Source of the DNA: Streptomyces sp. CB02056
Lineage (GTDB): Bacteria; Actinomycetota; Actinomycetes; Streptomycetales; Streptomycetaceae
Direction: 5' to 3'
Assembly (NCBI RefSeq): GCF_001905545.1
Contig: NZ_LIPD01000022.1
Coordinates: 60,587 to 124,586, forward strand
DNA length: 64,000 nt
Position 1 is the first letter of the stretch, and each line of letters opens with the position of its first letter. The notes under the pieces are model-generated. The model did no database searches. It was not told where the DNA came from and was given only the letters and a program-made list of their open reading frames with translations. The translations under genes and the position numbers were made by a program. Below, piece by piece: positions 7,722 through 16,012 of this stretch.

Positions 7722-8816
7722 ATGGCTCCACAGCAACCCCGAGCCGGGGAGGCCCCCGCGGCCTCCCCGGCCGCCGGGGGACCACAGGTGTGGCGGCGGC
7801 TGCTCGCGCGGCGCGCCGCCCTCACCGCCGGCCTCGTCATCGTCCTGCTCGTCCTGATCGCCGCGGCGGCACCGCTGCTCAGCGCGATCGAGGGCCAGGA
7901 CCCCACCGGCTACCACAACGACCTGCTCGACTCGGCGGCCGGCGGGGTGCCCACCGGCTCCTTCGGCGGCGTCAGCGCCGAGCACTGGCTCGGCGTCGAA
8001 CCCGGCACCGGACGGGACGTGTTCGCCCGACTGGTGCACGGCGCCCGGATCTCGCTGCTCGTCGCCGTCGGCGCCACCCTCGTCCAGGTCGCGATCGGCG
8101 TCCTGCTCGGCCTCGCCGCGGGCCTCGGCAACCGGTGGCTCGACCAGCTGATCGGCAACACCACCGAGGTGATGCTCGCGCTGCCCACGCTGGTCTTCGC
8201 CATCTCGCTGATGGCGGTCGTGCCCCCCGGCTTCCCCCGCCCGCTGCTGCTGACCCTGGTCATCGGGCTGCTGGGCTGGGCCGGCACCGCACGGGTGGTC
8301 CGGGCGCAGACGCTCAGCCTCCGGCAGCTCGACTACGTGGCCGCGGCCCGGCTCGCCGGCGCCACCCGGTGGCGGATCGCCCGCCGGGAGCTGCTGCCGT
8401 CCCTGGCCGCGCCGGTCATCACCTACGCGGCGGTGCTGCTGCCGTCCAACGTGGTCGCCGAGGCCGGGCTCTCCTTCCTCGGCGTGGGCGTCAAGCCGCC
8501 GACCTCCTCGTGGGGCCAGATGCTCTCCGGGGCGACCACCTGGTTCCGCGCGGACCCGATGTACGTGCTGCTCCCCTCCGCGCTGCTGTTCACCACCGTG
8601 CTCGCCTTCACCGTGCTCGGCGACGCCGTCCGCACCGAGCTCGACCCCCGTGCGGCCTCCCGGCTGCGGGTCGGTACGGCGCGCGGCGGCTCCGGTCCGT
8701 CGAAGGCCGGCCCCTCGGGTGCCGTTCCGTCGAAGGCCGGCCCCTCGGGTGCCGGTCCGTCGAACGCCGGTCCGTCGAGCGCGGGCCGGGGCCCCTCCGA
8801 GGAGGCCACCGCATGA
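7722..8816 (+). CDS. ABC transporter permease, DppC/OppC type
   Basis: 364 residues from ATG 7722. About six membrane helices are apparent, starting with AALTAGLVIVLLVLIAAAAPLL. The EAA-like cytoplasmic loop that docks on the ATPase is YVAAARLAGATRWRIARRELLP. EAGLSFLGVGVKPPTSSWGQM is the characteristic C-terminal motif of the DppC group. The last ~40 residues are an unusual Gly-Pro-Ser/Ala tail encoded by tandem 30-base repeats (8694-8782). Its TGA overlaps the ATG of the next permease (ATGA), so translation is probably coupled. Confidence 0.92.
   Translation: MAPQQPRAGEAPAASPAAGGPQVWRRLLARRAALTAGLVIVLLVLIAAAAPLLSAIEGQDPTGYHNDLLDSAAGGVPTGSFGGVSAEHWLGVEPGTGRDVFARLVHGARISLLVAVGATLVQVAIGVLLGLAAGLGNRWLDQLIGNTTEVMLALPTLVFAISLMAVVPPGFPRPLLLTLVIGLLGWAGTARVVRAQTLSLRQLDYVAAARLAGATRWRIARRELLPSLAAPVITYAAVLLPSNVVAEAGLSFLGVGVKPPTSSWGQMLSGATTWFRADPMYVLLPSALLFTTVLAFTVLGDAVRTELDPRAASRLRVGTARGGSGPSKAGPSGAVPSKAGPSGAGPSNAGPSSAGRGPSEEATA
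8694..8782 (+). repeat. Tandem 30-base repeat encoding the permease C-terminal tail
   Basis: Two near-identical 30-base copies (8694-8723 and 8724-8753) and a degenerate third copy from 8754 encode GPSKAGPSGA-type units. The repeat length is a multiple of three, so copy-number change keeps the frame. The tail lies after the last membrane helix and is absent from typical DppC proteins. Confidence 0.8.
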
Positions 8817-9802
8817 CCCGCTTCCTGCTCCGCAAGGCCGTCGGCATGCTCGGCGTCCTGCTCGTCCTCTCCCTGGTCGTCTACGCGGTCTTCTACATCG
8901 CCCCCGGCGACCCGGCCCAGCTGGCCTGCGGCGAGAAGTGCAGCCCCGCCCAGGTCGCCCAGGTGCGCGAACGGCTCGGCCTCGACGCGCCCGTCTACCT
9001 CCAGTACGCCCACTTCCTCCAGGGCGTCGTCGCCGGCCGCGACTTCAGCGCCGGGACGGGCCTGCTGCACTGCCAGGCGCCCTGCCTGGGCATCTCCTAC
9101 CGCAGCGGCGAGCAGGTCACCGACATGATCACCGCCCGGCTCCCGGTGACGGCCTCGCTGGCGCTCGGCGCGATGGTGCTCTGGCTGGTCCTCGGGGTCG
9201 GCACCGGGCTGGTCTCCGCGCTGCGCCGGGGCCGGCTCAGCGAGCGGCTGCTGACCGCGCTGACGCTGGCCGGCAGCTCCATCCCGGTGTTCGTCATCGG
9301 CCTGGTGCTGCTCATCGTCCTGTGCGCCCAGCTCCAGTGGCTGCCGTTCCCGAGCTACGTGCCCCTCACCGAGGACCCGCAGCAGTGGTTCTGGGGACTG
9401 CTGCTGCCCTGGGTCTCGCTCGCGCTCATCGAGTCCGCGAAGTACGCCCGGCTGACCCGCTCCTCCATGCTGGAGACCCTCGCCGACGACCACATCCGGA
9501 CCTTCCGGGCGTACGGCGTCAGCGAGCGGCACCTGGTGACCAGGCACGCGCTGCGCGGCGCGCTCACCCCGGTGATCGCGCTGACCGCCATCGACCTCGG
9601 GACGATGTTCGGGTCCGCCGTGCTGACCGAGTCGCTCTTCGGCCTCCCGGGGCTCGGCAAGCTGCTGGTCACCTCGGTCGGCCTGATCGACCTGCCGACC
9701 GTCGTCGGCCTCACCCTCGTCACCGGGTTCTTCGTGGTCCTCGCCAACGTCATCGCGGACGTGCTCTACGCGGTGACCGACCGAAGGGTGGTCCTGACGT
9801 GA
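8813..9802 (+). CDS. ABC transporter permease, DppB/OppB type
   Basis: 329 residues from ATG 8813, overlapping the previous stop by four bases. The N-terminal helix FLLRKAVGMLGVLLVLSLVVYAVFYIAPGDPA is typical of DppB proteins (one helix then the PGDP motif). The EAA loop is FRAYGVSERHLVTRHALRGALTP, and TESLFGLPGLGKLL is the conserved C-terminal DppB motif. It would form the heterodimeric channel with the product of 7722-8816. Its TGA overlaps the GTG of the ATPase gene (GTGA). Confidence 0.93.
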   Translation: MTRFLLRKAVGMLGVLLVLSLVVYAVFYIAPGDPAQLACGEKCSPAQVAQVRERLGLDAPVYLQYAHFLQGVVAGRDFSAGTGLLHCQAPCLGISYRSGEQVTDMITARLPVTASLALGAMVLWLVLGVGTGLVSALRRGRLSERLLTALTLAGSSIPVFVIGLVLLIVLCAQLQWLPFPSYVPLTEDPQQWFWGLLLPWVSLALIESAKYARLTRSSMLETLADDHIRTFRAYGVSERHLVTRHALRGALTPVIALTAIDLGTMFGSAVLTESLFGLPGLGKLLVTSVGLIDLPTVVGLTLVTGFFVVLANVIADVLYAVTDRRVVLT

Positions 9803-11547
9803 GCGCCGGAACCCTGAGCCCGGAGCCCCTGAGCCCCGGCCCCCGGGGACCCGAACCCCTGGCCGTCGAAGCCCGGGGCGAGGCCCTGGTCGACGTCCGG
9901 GACCTGGTCGTCGACTTCCCGGTCGGCGACGGCCACGTCCGCGCCGTCGACGGCGTGGGCTTCACCCTGGAGGCCGGGCAGGCGCTCGGCATCGTCGGCG
10001 AGTCCGGCTCCGGCAAGAGCACCGTCGCCTACGGGCTGCTCGGCCTGCACCGCGGCACCGGCGCCCGGATCGGCGGCTCGGTGCGGGTCGCCGGGGTCGA
10101 CGCCGTCACCGCCGAGGGCGACGAACTCCGGCGCCTGCGCGGCGGGTTGGCCGCCATGGTGTTCCAGGACCCGCTCTCCGCCCTCGACCCGTACTACGCG
10201 GTGGGCGACCAGATCGCCGAGGTCGTACGGGTGCACCGGGACGTCTCCCGCCGGGCCGCCCGGGCCCGGGCCGTCGAGGTGCTCGACCGGGTGGGCATCG
10301 CCGACGCCGCGCGGCGCTCGCGGTCGCGTCCGCACGAGTTCAGCGGCGGCATGCGCCAGCGGGTGCTGATCGCGATGGCCCTGGCCTGCGAGCCGCGGCT
10401 GCTGGTCGCCGACGAGCCGACGACCGCGCTGGACGTCACCGTCCAGGCCCAGATCCTCGACCTGCTGCACGAGTTGCGGGCCGAGACCGGCGCCGGGCTG
10501 GTCCTGGTCACCCACGACCTGGGCGTGGTCGCCGGGAGCGTCGACCGGGTGCTGGTGATGAAGGACGGCCGGGCCGTGGAGCACGGGCCGGTCGCCGAGG
10601 TGCTGGGCGCTCCGCGCGAGCCGTACACCCGCGCGCTGCTGTCGGCGGTGCCCCGGGTCGACGCGCCCGCCGGTCCGGCCGAGGCGGCAAAGCCGGCTGG
10701 GCCCGCCGGGGACGAGGTCCTGCTCGAAGCCGTCGACCTGCGCCGGGAGTTCGCCACCCGCGGCGGCCTCACCCGGCGCACCGGCCCGGTGACCGCCGTG
10801 GACGGCGTCTCGCTCACCGTACGGGCCGGCGAGACGCTGGGCGTGGTCGGCGAGTCCGGTTCCGGGAAGACCACGCTCGGGCGGATGCTCGTCCGGCTGC
10901 TGGAGCCGACCGGCGGCCGGCTGCACTACCGCGGCCGGGACATCGGAGCGCTCGGGGAGAAGGAACTGCGCCCGATCCGGCGGGAGTTGCAGATGGTCTT
11001 CCAGGACCCGGTGTCCTCGCTCAACCCGCGCCGCAGCATCGGCGAGTCCATCGCCGACCCGCTGCGCATCGCCGGGGAGAGCGACGAGCGCCGCATCCGC
11101 AGCCGGGTCGGCGAACTCCTCGAACGCGTGGGGCTCGACGCCGACTGGTACCACCGCTACCCGCACGAGTTCTCCGGCGGGCAGCGGCAGCGGGTCGGCA
11201 TCGCCCGCGCGCTGGCGCCCCGACCGCGGCTGATCGTCTGCGACGAACCGGTCTCCGCGCTGGACGTCACCACCCAGGCCCAGGTGGTCGAGCTGCTGGG
11301 CGAGTTGCAGCGCGACCTCGGCCTCGCGCTGGTCTTCATCGCCCACGACCTCGCCGTGGTCCGGCAGGTGAGCGACCGGGTCGCGGTGATGCGGGCCGGG
11401 CGGATCGTGGAACAGGGCGACGCCGACACGGTGTACGACTCCCCCCAGCACGCCTACACCAAGGGCCTGTTGGCCGCCGTCCCGGTCCTGGACCCGGCCG
11501 AGGCGACCGCCCGCCGCCACGCCCGCCTGGCCTCCGCCGGCGCCTGA
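9799..11547 (+). CDS. Double ABC ATPase (fused DppD-DppF type)
   Basis: 582 residues from GTG 9799, overlapping the permease stop. Two complete nucleotide-binding domains are present. Domain 1 has Walker A GESGSGKST, Q-loop FQDPLSALDP, signature FSGGMRQRV and Walker B LLVADEPTTALD. Domain 2 has GESGSGKTT, FQDPVSSLNP, FSGGQRQRV and LIVCDEPVSALD. In many bacteria these are separate OppD and OppF proteins; the fusion is common in actinomycetes. It powers import through the two permeases. It ends the operon and is followed by a strong hairpin at 11552-11605. Confidence 0.94.
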   Translation: MSAGTLSPEPLSPGPRGPEPLAVEARGEALVDVRDLVVDFPVGDGHVRAVDGVGFTLEAGQALGIVGESGSGKSTVAYGLLGLHRGTGARIGGSVRVAGVDAVTAEGDELRRLRGGLAAMVFQDPLSALDPYYAVGDQIAEVVRVHRDVSRRAARARAVEVLDRVGIADAARRSRSRPHEFSGGMRQRVLIAMALACEPRLLVADEPTTALDVTVQAQILDLLHELRAETGAGLVLVTHDLGVVAGSVDRVLVMKDGRAVEHGPVAEVLGAPREPYTRALLSAVPRVDAPAGPAEAAKPAGPAGDEVLLEAVDLRREFATRGGLTRRTGPVTAVDGVSLTVRAGETLGVVGESGSGKTTLGRMLVRLLEPTGGRLHYRGRDIGALGEKELRPIRRELQMVFQDPVSSLNPRRSIGESIADPLRIAGESDERRIRSRVGELLERVGLDADWYHRYPHEFSGGQRQRVGIARALAPRPRLIVCDEPVSALDVTTQAQVVELLGELQRDLGLALVFIAHDLAVVRQVSDRVAVMRAGRIVEQGDADTVYDSPQHAYTKGLLAAVPVLDPAEATARRHARLASAGA

Positions 11548-11551
11548 CCGT

Positions 11552-11605
11552 CGACTGCCCGGCCCGGGTCGCACCTCACGGGGTGCAGCCCGGGCCGGGC
11601 AGTCG
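11552..11605. terminator. Bidirectional terminator between ABC importer and pnuC-like gene
   Basis: A perfect 17-base inverted repeat (11552-11568 and 11589-11605), with an inner GCACC/GGTGC pair in the loop, lies between convergent genes. There is no strong U-run, which is usual for high-GC actinomycetes. Confidence 0.85.
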
Positions 11606-11627
11606 CGTACAGGTTCATAACGAACCA

Positions 11628-12356
11628 TCAGTTGGTCTTGTTGACCTTGGAGTTGGCTCCTTCACCCGCGCGGGCTTCCTCCCGGCCCTCGACCAGGACG
11701 GCGGGCTCCAGCGGCGAGGCGATCTCCTGCGGCCTGCTGCGGGACGCCCAGTCGCGGATGCCGAGCACCACCATCACGAAGAAGATCCCGTAGACGATGC
11801 CGGAGAAGTACAGCTCGGAGTGGACCGCGAGCGGCACGCCCACCAGGTCGACGGCCAGCCAGACGAACCAGAACTCCACGTAGCGGCGGGCCTGGCTGTA
11901 CATGGCGAGGATCGAGCCGACGAAGATCCAGGCGTCCGCGAGGACCATCCACCACGGTGCCCCGGGGTAGAACGAGGCGTCCGTCCCCTTCAGCACCGCG
12001 CCGAACGCGGCCGTCCCCGCCACCATCGCGGCCGCCAGCACGGCGCGTTCCTGCCACGACGCCCAGCGGACGTTGATGGTGCCTTCCTGCTCGCGGCTGC
12101 GCTTCCAGGTCGCCCAGCCCCAGGAGGCCGAGACGATGATGACGATCTGCCGGGCGGCGTTGCCGCCGAGGTGCACGTTCAGGCTGGCGATCAGCAGCAG
12201 CACCGAGCCGAGGATCTGCACCGGCCAGGCCACCAGCGAGCGCCGCAGGGCGAGCCAGACGGTGGCGAGCGCCAGGATGTTGCCCAGGAAGTCGGACCAG
12301 TAGACGGGGAGGCCGAAGAAGTCGAACTGCTCGTTCAACCAGTGGAACGCGCTCAT
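11628..12356 (-). CDS. PnuC/RibM-family vitamin transporter, probably for riboflavin
   Basis: 242 residues with about seven membrane helices. WSDFLGNILALATVWLALR and the following WPVQILGSVLLLIASL match the PnuC family (facilitators for nicotinamide riboside, thiamine or riboflavin). The RibM branch in actinomycetes transports riboflavin. Substrate is inferred from the neighbouring flavokinase, flavin reductase and FMN-dependent monooxygenase on the same strand. An AAAGGTG ribosome site precedes ATG 12356. The C-terminal ~35 residues are charged and cytoplasmic-looking. It is the last gene of the minus-strand operon, after a 244-base gap containing a repeat and a hairpin. Nicotinamide riboside remains possible. 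Confidence 0.8.
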   Translation of the reverse strand: MSAFHWLNEQFDFFGLPVYWSDFLGNILALATVWLALRRSLVAWPVQILGSVLLLIASLNVHLGGNAARQIVIIVSASWGWATWKRSREQEGTINVRWASWQERAVLAAAMVAGTAAFGAVLKGTDASFYPGAPWWMVLADAWIFVGSILAMYSQARRYVEFWFVWLAVDLVGVPLAVHSELYFSGIVYGIFFVMVVLGIRDWASRSRPQEIASPLEPAVLVEGREEARAGEGANSKVNKTN

Positions 12357-12398
12357 GACTCACACCTTTGTTCGTACGGAGCGAGGTGGGGGAAGGGG

Positions 12399-12437
12399 CG
12401 GTCGGCCCCGCCGAAGCGGGGGGTGCGGGGCCGACCG
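12399..12437 (-). promoter_or_regulatory. Competing hairpins in the leader of the pnuC-like gene
   Basis: An 11-base perfect inverted repeat (12399-12409 with 12427-12437) encloses a second, shorter hairpin, CCCCGC-CGAA-GCGGGG (12406-12421), which uses part of the same left arm. The two structures are mutually exclusive. They lie about 40 bases upstream of the pnuC start and could be a terminator, attenuator or processing site between flavokinase and transporter genes. No FMN-riboswitch consensus is recognisable. Confidence 0.5.
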
Positions 12438-12526
12438 GGCTCGTGGCGCGGGACGCGGGGTCGCGGGGGAAGCGGGGGCGCGCGCCGGGCAGGTGAAGGA
12501 CGGTGCGAAGAGGTGGTGCGGGCGGA

Positions 12527-12600
12527 TCAGAAGAGAACGGTTCAGAAGAGAACGGTTCCGGAGAGAAGGGTTCCGGAGAGAACGGTTCCGGAGAGGCGCT
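12527..12600. repeat. Tandem 15-base repeat just after the flavokinase stop codon
   Basis: Five units at 12527, 12542, 12557, 12572 and 12587 (the last is 14 bases) follow TC(A/C)GRAGAGAASGGT. A sixth related copy (TCAGGAGAGGACGGC) starts at 12601 and includes the flavokinase stop codon. The array therefore grew from, or into, the 3' end of the gene. Confidence 0.85.
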
Positions 12601-13026
12601 TCAGGAGAGGACGGCGAGCACGTGCCGTCCGTGCTCGGAGTCCAGCAGGGCCTCGGAGCGGCGGACGTCCTCCCGGGCGGCGAGCAGCAGCTCGTCGACG
12701 GAGGCGAACCGCTCGGTGCCCCGGATCCGGGCGACGAACCAGAGCTCGACGCGCTCGCCGTACAGGTCGCCCGGGGTGTCGTGGCAGTACACCTCGGTGT
12801 GGATCTCGGAGGTGTCGCAGAAGGTGGGGTTGGTGCCGACGCTGATCGTCGCGCGGTGCACGGTGCCGCTCGCGCGGCGGGCCAGCCAGCCGCTGTAGAT
12901 CGCGGGCGGCGGGGCGGGGGTGCCGGGGTCGGGGGCGATGTTGGCGGTGGGGAAGCCCAGCCCCCTCCCCCGGCCGGCACCGTGCACCACGGTGCCGGAC
13001 AGGGGGGCCGTCGGGGTGTCAGCCAT
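12601..13026 (-). CDS. Stand-alone riboflavin kinase (flavokinase domain)
   Basis: 141 residues from ATG 13026; a GTG at 13041 would add five residues, and neither has a good ribosome site. The reductase stop codon overlaps the ATG (ATGGCTGA), suggesting coupled translation. The motifs GRGRGLGFPTANI and VGTNPTF are those of the flavokinase half of bifunctional RibF, which makes FMN from riboflavin and ATP; the FAD synthetase half is absent. Placed between a probable riboflavin transporter and two flavin-using enzymes, it would supply FMN to this pathway rather than replace the housekeeping RibF. Confidence 0.85.
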   Translation of the reverse strand: MADTPTAPLSGTVVHGAGRGRGLGFPTANIAPDPGTPAPPPAIYSGWLARRASGTVHRATISVGTNPTFCDTSEIHTEVYCHDTPGDLYGERVELWFVARIRGTERFASVDELLLAAREDVRRSEALLDSEHGRHVLAVLS

Positions 13027-13564
13027 GGGGGGTGAGCTCACGGAACTGGCTGGTGTGGAAGACCAGCGGCTCCACTCCGGGGAACAGCTCGACGGTGAGC
13101 AGTTCCAGCAGGACGATCTCGTGGTCGCCGCCGTCGTACACCGCGTGCATCCGGGCGGTCAGCCAGAGCGCCGCGTCGTGGATCAGCACCGCGCCGTCCG
13201 GCGTGGCCTGCCAGCCGGTGCCGTCGAAGCGGTCGCCCGCGCGGGAGGCGAGCCGCCGGCAGAGCGCGCCCTGGCCGCGGCTGAGCACGCTCAGCCCCAG
13301 CTCCGGAGCCTCCGTCAGCCGGGGCCAGGTGGTGGAGGTGCGGGCCACGCTGACCGCGACCATCGGCGGCTCCAGCGAGATCGACACGAAGGAGCTGACC
13401 GCGAGCCCGACCGGTTCGCCGTCGCGCAGCGCGCCGAGCGCGACCACCCCGGTGGGGTAGGCCCCGAACGCCTGGCGCAGCGCCGCGCCGTCCAGCTCGG
13501 CCCGGTCGGGCCGCTCCGCGGCGCTCGCCGCGGCCGCGGTCGGGTGGTGGGCGGGAGTGACCAT
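13019..13564 (-). CDS. Flavin reductase family protein (NAD(P)H:FMN oxidoreductase)
   Basis: 181 residues from ATG 13564. LRQAFGAYPTGVVAL near the start, LAVSSFVSISLEPPMVAVSVARTST and the later HDAALWLTARMHAVYDGGDHEIVLLEL are diagnostic of the HpaC/flavin-reductase-like fold, which gives reduced FMN to two-component monooxygenases. It starts 35 bases after the monooxygenase gene, the classic pairing, and overlaps the flavokinase gene at its end. Cytosolic. Confidence 0.92.
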   Translation of the reverse strand: MVTPAHHPTAAAASAAERPDRAELDGAALRQAFGAYPTGVVALGALRDGEPVGLAVSSFVSISLEPPMVAVSVARTSTTWPRLTEAPELGLSVLSRGQGALCRRLASRAGDRFDGTGWQATPDGAVLIHDAALWLTARMHAVYDGGDHEIVLLELLTVELFPGVEPLVFHTSQFRELTPHG

Positions 13565-13599
13565 GGTCGTCGCCGTCCTCTCGTCGCCGGTGCGGGGGG

Positions 13600-14946
13600 T
13601 CAGTGCCGGTACCGCGCGGCCGGGTGGCTGGCCGGCAGGGCCCGGTCGGACGCGCCGGTCAGCCGCTCGCGCAGCGACTCGCCCTCCGCGTACTCGCCGC
13701 GGAAGACGCCGCGGGCGCGCAGGATCGGCAGCACCGACTCGACGAACTCGACGGTGGAGGCGGGCTGGACGGTCGGCGAGAGCAGGAAGCCGTCCAGGTC
13801 GGCGCCCTCCGCCAGGGCGCAGATCTCGTCGGCGATCTCCTCGGCGGTGCCGACCACCGGGCGGGCGCCGACGCCGTGGGTGTGCCAGTCGGCGAGCACG
13901 TCGCCGACGGTCTTGTCGGCGAACCGGGCGACCTGGGTCTGCGACATCTCGGTGGACAGCTCCGCCATCGGGGTGTCCGGCGCGTACGAGGACAGGTCGA
14001 GGCCGGTGAACATGGCGTAGCTGGCGACGGTGACCTCCGGGCGCTGGGCGTCCAGGACGCGCTGCCAGCGGCGTTCGGCGTCCGCGGTGGTGGCACCGAT
14101 CACGCAGGAGAACGCCGACATCACCTTGACCTCGTCGGCGCCGCGGCCGGCCCGGACGGCCTCCTCGCGGATCGCCGCGGTGTGCCCGGCGAGCTGTTGG
14201 ACGGTGCCGCTGCCGACGAACATGCACTCGCCGTGCCGCCCGCCGACGCGGCGCCCGGCCGGGGAGGCGCCGGCCTGGAACAGCACCGGGGTGCCCTGCG
14301 GGGAGCGGGCGGTGTTGCCGTAGCCCTGCGAGCGGAAGTACGGGCCGTCGTGCTCGACCAGGTGGACCTTGGCCGGGTCGGCGAAGCGGCCGGCCTTGTC
14401 CTTCTCCAGGGCGTCGGGCTCCCAGGAGCCCTCCCAGTACTTGTAGACCAGGTCGAGGAAGTCCTCGGCCATCCGGTACCGGTCGTCGTGCGCCACCATG
14501 TCCATCCCGAAGGCCTTGACGGCGGTGTCGGCGGTGCCGGTGGTGACGATGTTCCAGCCGAGCCGGCCGCCGGAGAGCTGGTCCAGGGTGGCCAGTCGGC
14601 GGGCGAAGGCGTACGGCGGCTCGACCAGCACCGAGCCGGTCACCACCAGGCCGAGGTCGGTGGTGCTGGCCAGCAGGGCCGAGGCGATCACGAACGGGTC
14701 CAGGCGCGGCAGGTCGAGGGTCTCCTCGGTGGCGATCGGCGGGCGCACCCCGCCGATCTCCGACCAGCCCCAGGCGTCGGCGAGGAACAGGAAGTCAAGC
14801 TTGGCGTCCTCGCAGATCCGCGCGATGTCGCGCCAGTACCCGAGGGTGTCGAACAGGTGCCGGCGGCTGTCGGGGTGGCGCCAGGTGGCGGTGCCGCTCG
14901 CGTTGGTCTGGGCGTTCTCGAACAGTCCGAGCTTGAGGTTGCGCAT
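13600..14946 (-). CDS. LLM-class FMN-dependent monooxygenase, NtaA/SnaA/DszA family
   Basis: 448 residues from ATG 14946. The family pattern is clear: an N-terminal KLGLFENAQ segment, FLADAWG, EPPYAFARRLATLDQLSGGRLGWNIVT, then AFGMDMVAHDDRYRMAEDFLDLVYKYW and PQGTPVLFQAGASPAGRR. These enzymes use reduced FMN from a partner reductase to oxidise organosulfur compounds, nitrilotriacetate-like amines, or polyketide/peptide intermediates. The partner reductase is the next gene. Substrate is unknown; the nearby peptide-type ABC importer with a Cys-containing leader makes an organosulfur compound an attractive guess only. Confidence 0.9.
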   Translation of the reverse strand: MRNLKLGLFENAQTNASGTATWRHPDSRRHLFDTLGYWRDIARICEDAKLDFLFLADAWGWSEIGGVRPPIATEETLDLPRLDPFVIASALLASTTDLGLVVTGSVLVEPPYAFARRLATLDQLSGGRLGWNIVTTGTADTAVKAFGMDMVAHDDRYRMAEDFLDLVYKYWEGSWEPDALEKDKAGRFADPAKVHLVEHDGPYFRSQGYGNTARSPQGTPVLFQAGASPAGRRVGGRHGECMFVGSGTVQQLAGHTAAIREEAVRAGRGADEVKVMSAFSCVIGATTADAERRWQRVLDAQRPEVTVASYAMFTGLDLSSYAPDTPMAELSTEMSQTQVARFADKTVGDVLADWHTHGVGARPVVGTAEEIADEICALAEGADLDGFLLSPTVQPASTVEFVESVLPILRARGVFRGEYAEGESLRERLTGASDRALPASHPAARYRH

Positions 14947-15021
14947 GGGGTGTTCTCCGTTGAACTGGTGGTGCGGGGGAACCTGGGTGCTGAGCGGACC
15001 GGGCGTGGGGGCCGGGGACCG

Positions 15022-16002
15022 TCAGGGTGCTACGGGAACGGCGGGGGCGTCGAGGACCGCGCCGGTCGCGTCGGGGAGCGGGGCGGGTGCGCCGAGGGGG
15101 CCGGCGGCCGCGTCGAGCTGCGCCGCGGACGGCATGGCGGACTGGGCGCCGAGCCCGGTGACGGCCAACGAGGCCGCGCGGACGGCCCGTTCGGCGGCGG
15201 CGAGCAGGTCGGCGCCCCGGGCGAGGGAGTCGGCGAGGGCTCCGCAGAAGGTGTCGCCGGCGCCGACGGTGTCGACGGCGTCCACGACGGGGGCCGGCAG
15301 GTGCACGGCGGGACGGCCGGGCTGTTTGACCAGCGCCCCGTCCGCGCCGAGCGTCACCACGACCGCCCGGCAGGGCAGGGCGGCCCGCTCCAGCAGTTCG
15401 CGCGCCCCGTCGGGGCCGGCGGGCGGCCGCGCGCCGAGCAGGGCGGCGAGTTCGCCGAGGTTGGGGACGAGGACGTCGACGGCGGCGAGCACCTCCGGGG
15501 CGACCGGGCGGGCCGGGGCCGGATTGAGGACGACGGTGCCGCCCTGCTCCCGGGCCCGCAGCACGGCGGCGGCGACCACCTCGGCGGAGATCTCGTGCTG
15601 CACCAGGACCACCTCGCCCGCGGACCGGGCCAGCCGCTGCGGCAGGTCCGCGACGGACAGTTCGGCGTTGGCGCCCGGGTTGACCACGATGGTGTTCTCG
15701 CCGGCCCGGTCGACCACCACCGAGGCGATCCCGGTGGTGCTCTGCGGTGCCGGGCGCACCGCCCCGACGTCCACCCCTTCGGCGGCGAGCGCCCGCAGGA
15801 TGGCGTCGGCGTCGGGGCCGACCCGGGCGACCATCCGCACCCGCGAGCCGAGCCGGGCCGCCGCGACGGCCTGGTTGGCGCCCTTGCCGCCGACGCCCTC
15901 CACGAAGCCCCGCGCGAGCACGGTCTCGCCGGGTCGCGGCAGGTCCTCGACGGTCAGGACGAGGTCGCGGTTGATCGAACCGACGACGGTGATGGGCGGC
16001 AT
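15022..16002 (-). CDS. rbsK: Ribokinase-like PfkB-family sugar kinase
   Basis: 326 residues. ATG 16002 is chosen because AAGGAG lies five bases upstream; the GTG at 16008 would overlap it. Typical ribokinase features are VGSINRDLVLTVEDLPRPGETV, GGKGANQAVAAARLG, NPAPA, and the catalytic DAVDTVGAGDTFCGAL with the general-base Asp. It phosphorylates ribose or a related sugar. It ends 75 bases before the monooxygenase gene on the same strand, so it may head that operon, although its sugar role does not obviously fit. An 18-base palindrome directly upstream suggests control by the divergent LacI regulator. The C-terminus is extended and Ala/Pro-rich. Confidence 0.88.
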   Translation of the reverse strand: MPPITVVGSINRDLVLTVEDLPRPGETVLARGFVEGVGGKGANQAVAAARLGSRVRMVARVGPDADAILRALAAEGVDVGAVRPAPQSTTGIASVVVDRAGENTIVVNPGANAELSVADLPQRLARSAGEVVLVQHEISAEVVAAAVLRAREQGGTVVLNPAPARPVAPEVLAAVDVLVPNLGELAALLGARPPAGPDGARELLERAALPCRAVVVTLGADGALVKQPGRPAVHLPAPVVDAVDTVGAGDTFCGALADSLARGADLLAAAERAVRAASLAVTGLGAQSAMPSAAQLDAAAGPLGAPAPLPDATGAVLDAPAVPVAP

Positions 16003-16012
16003 CTGCACTCCT

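Noticed and set aside
12357..12600. FMN riboswitch upstream of the pnuC-like gene
   Set aside because: None of the conserved FMN-aptamer blocks (for example the GGGTGAAATTCCC type) could be found on either strand.
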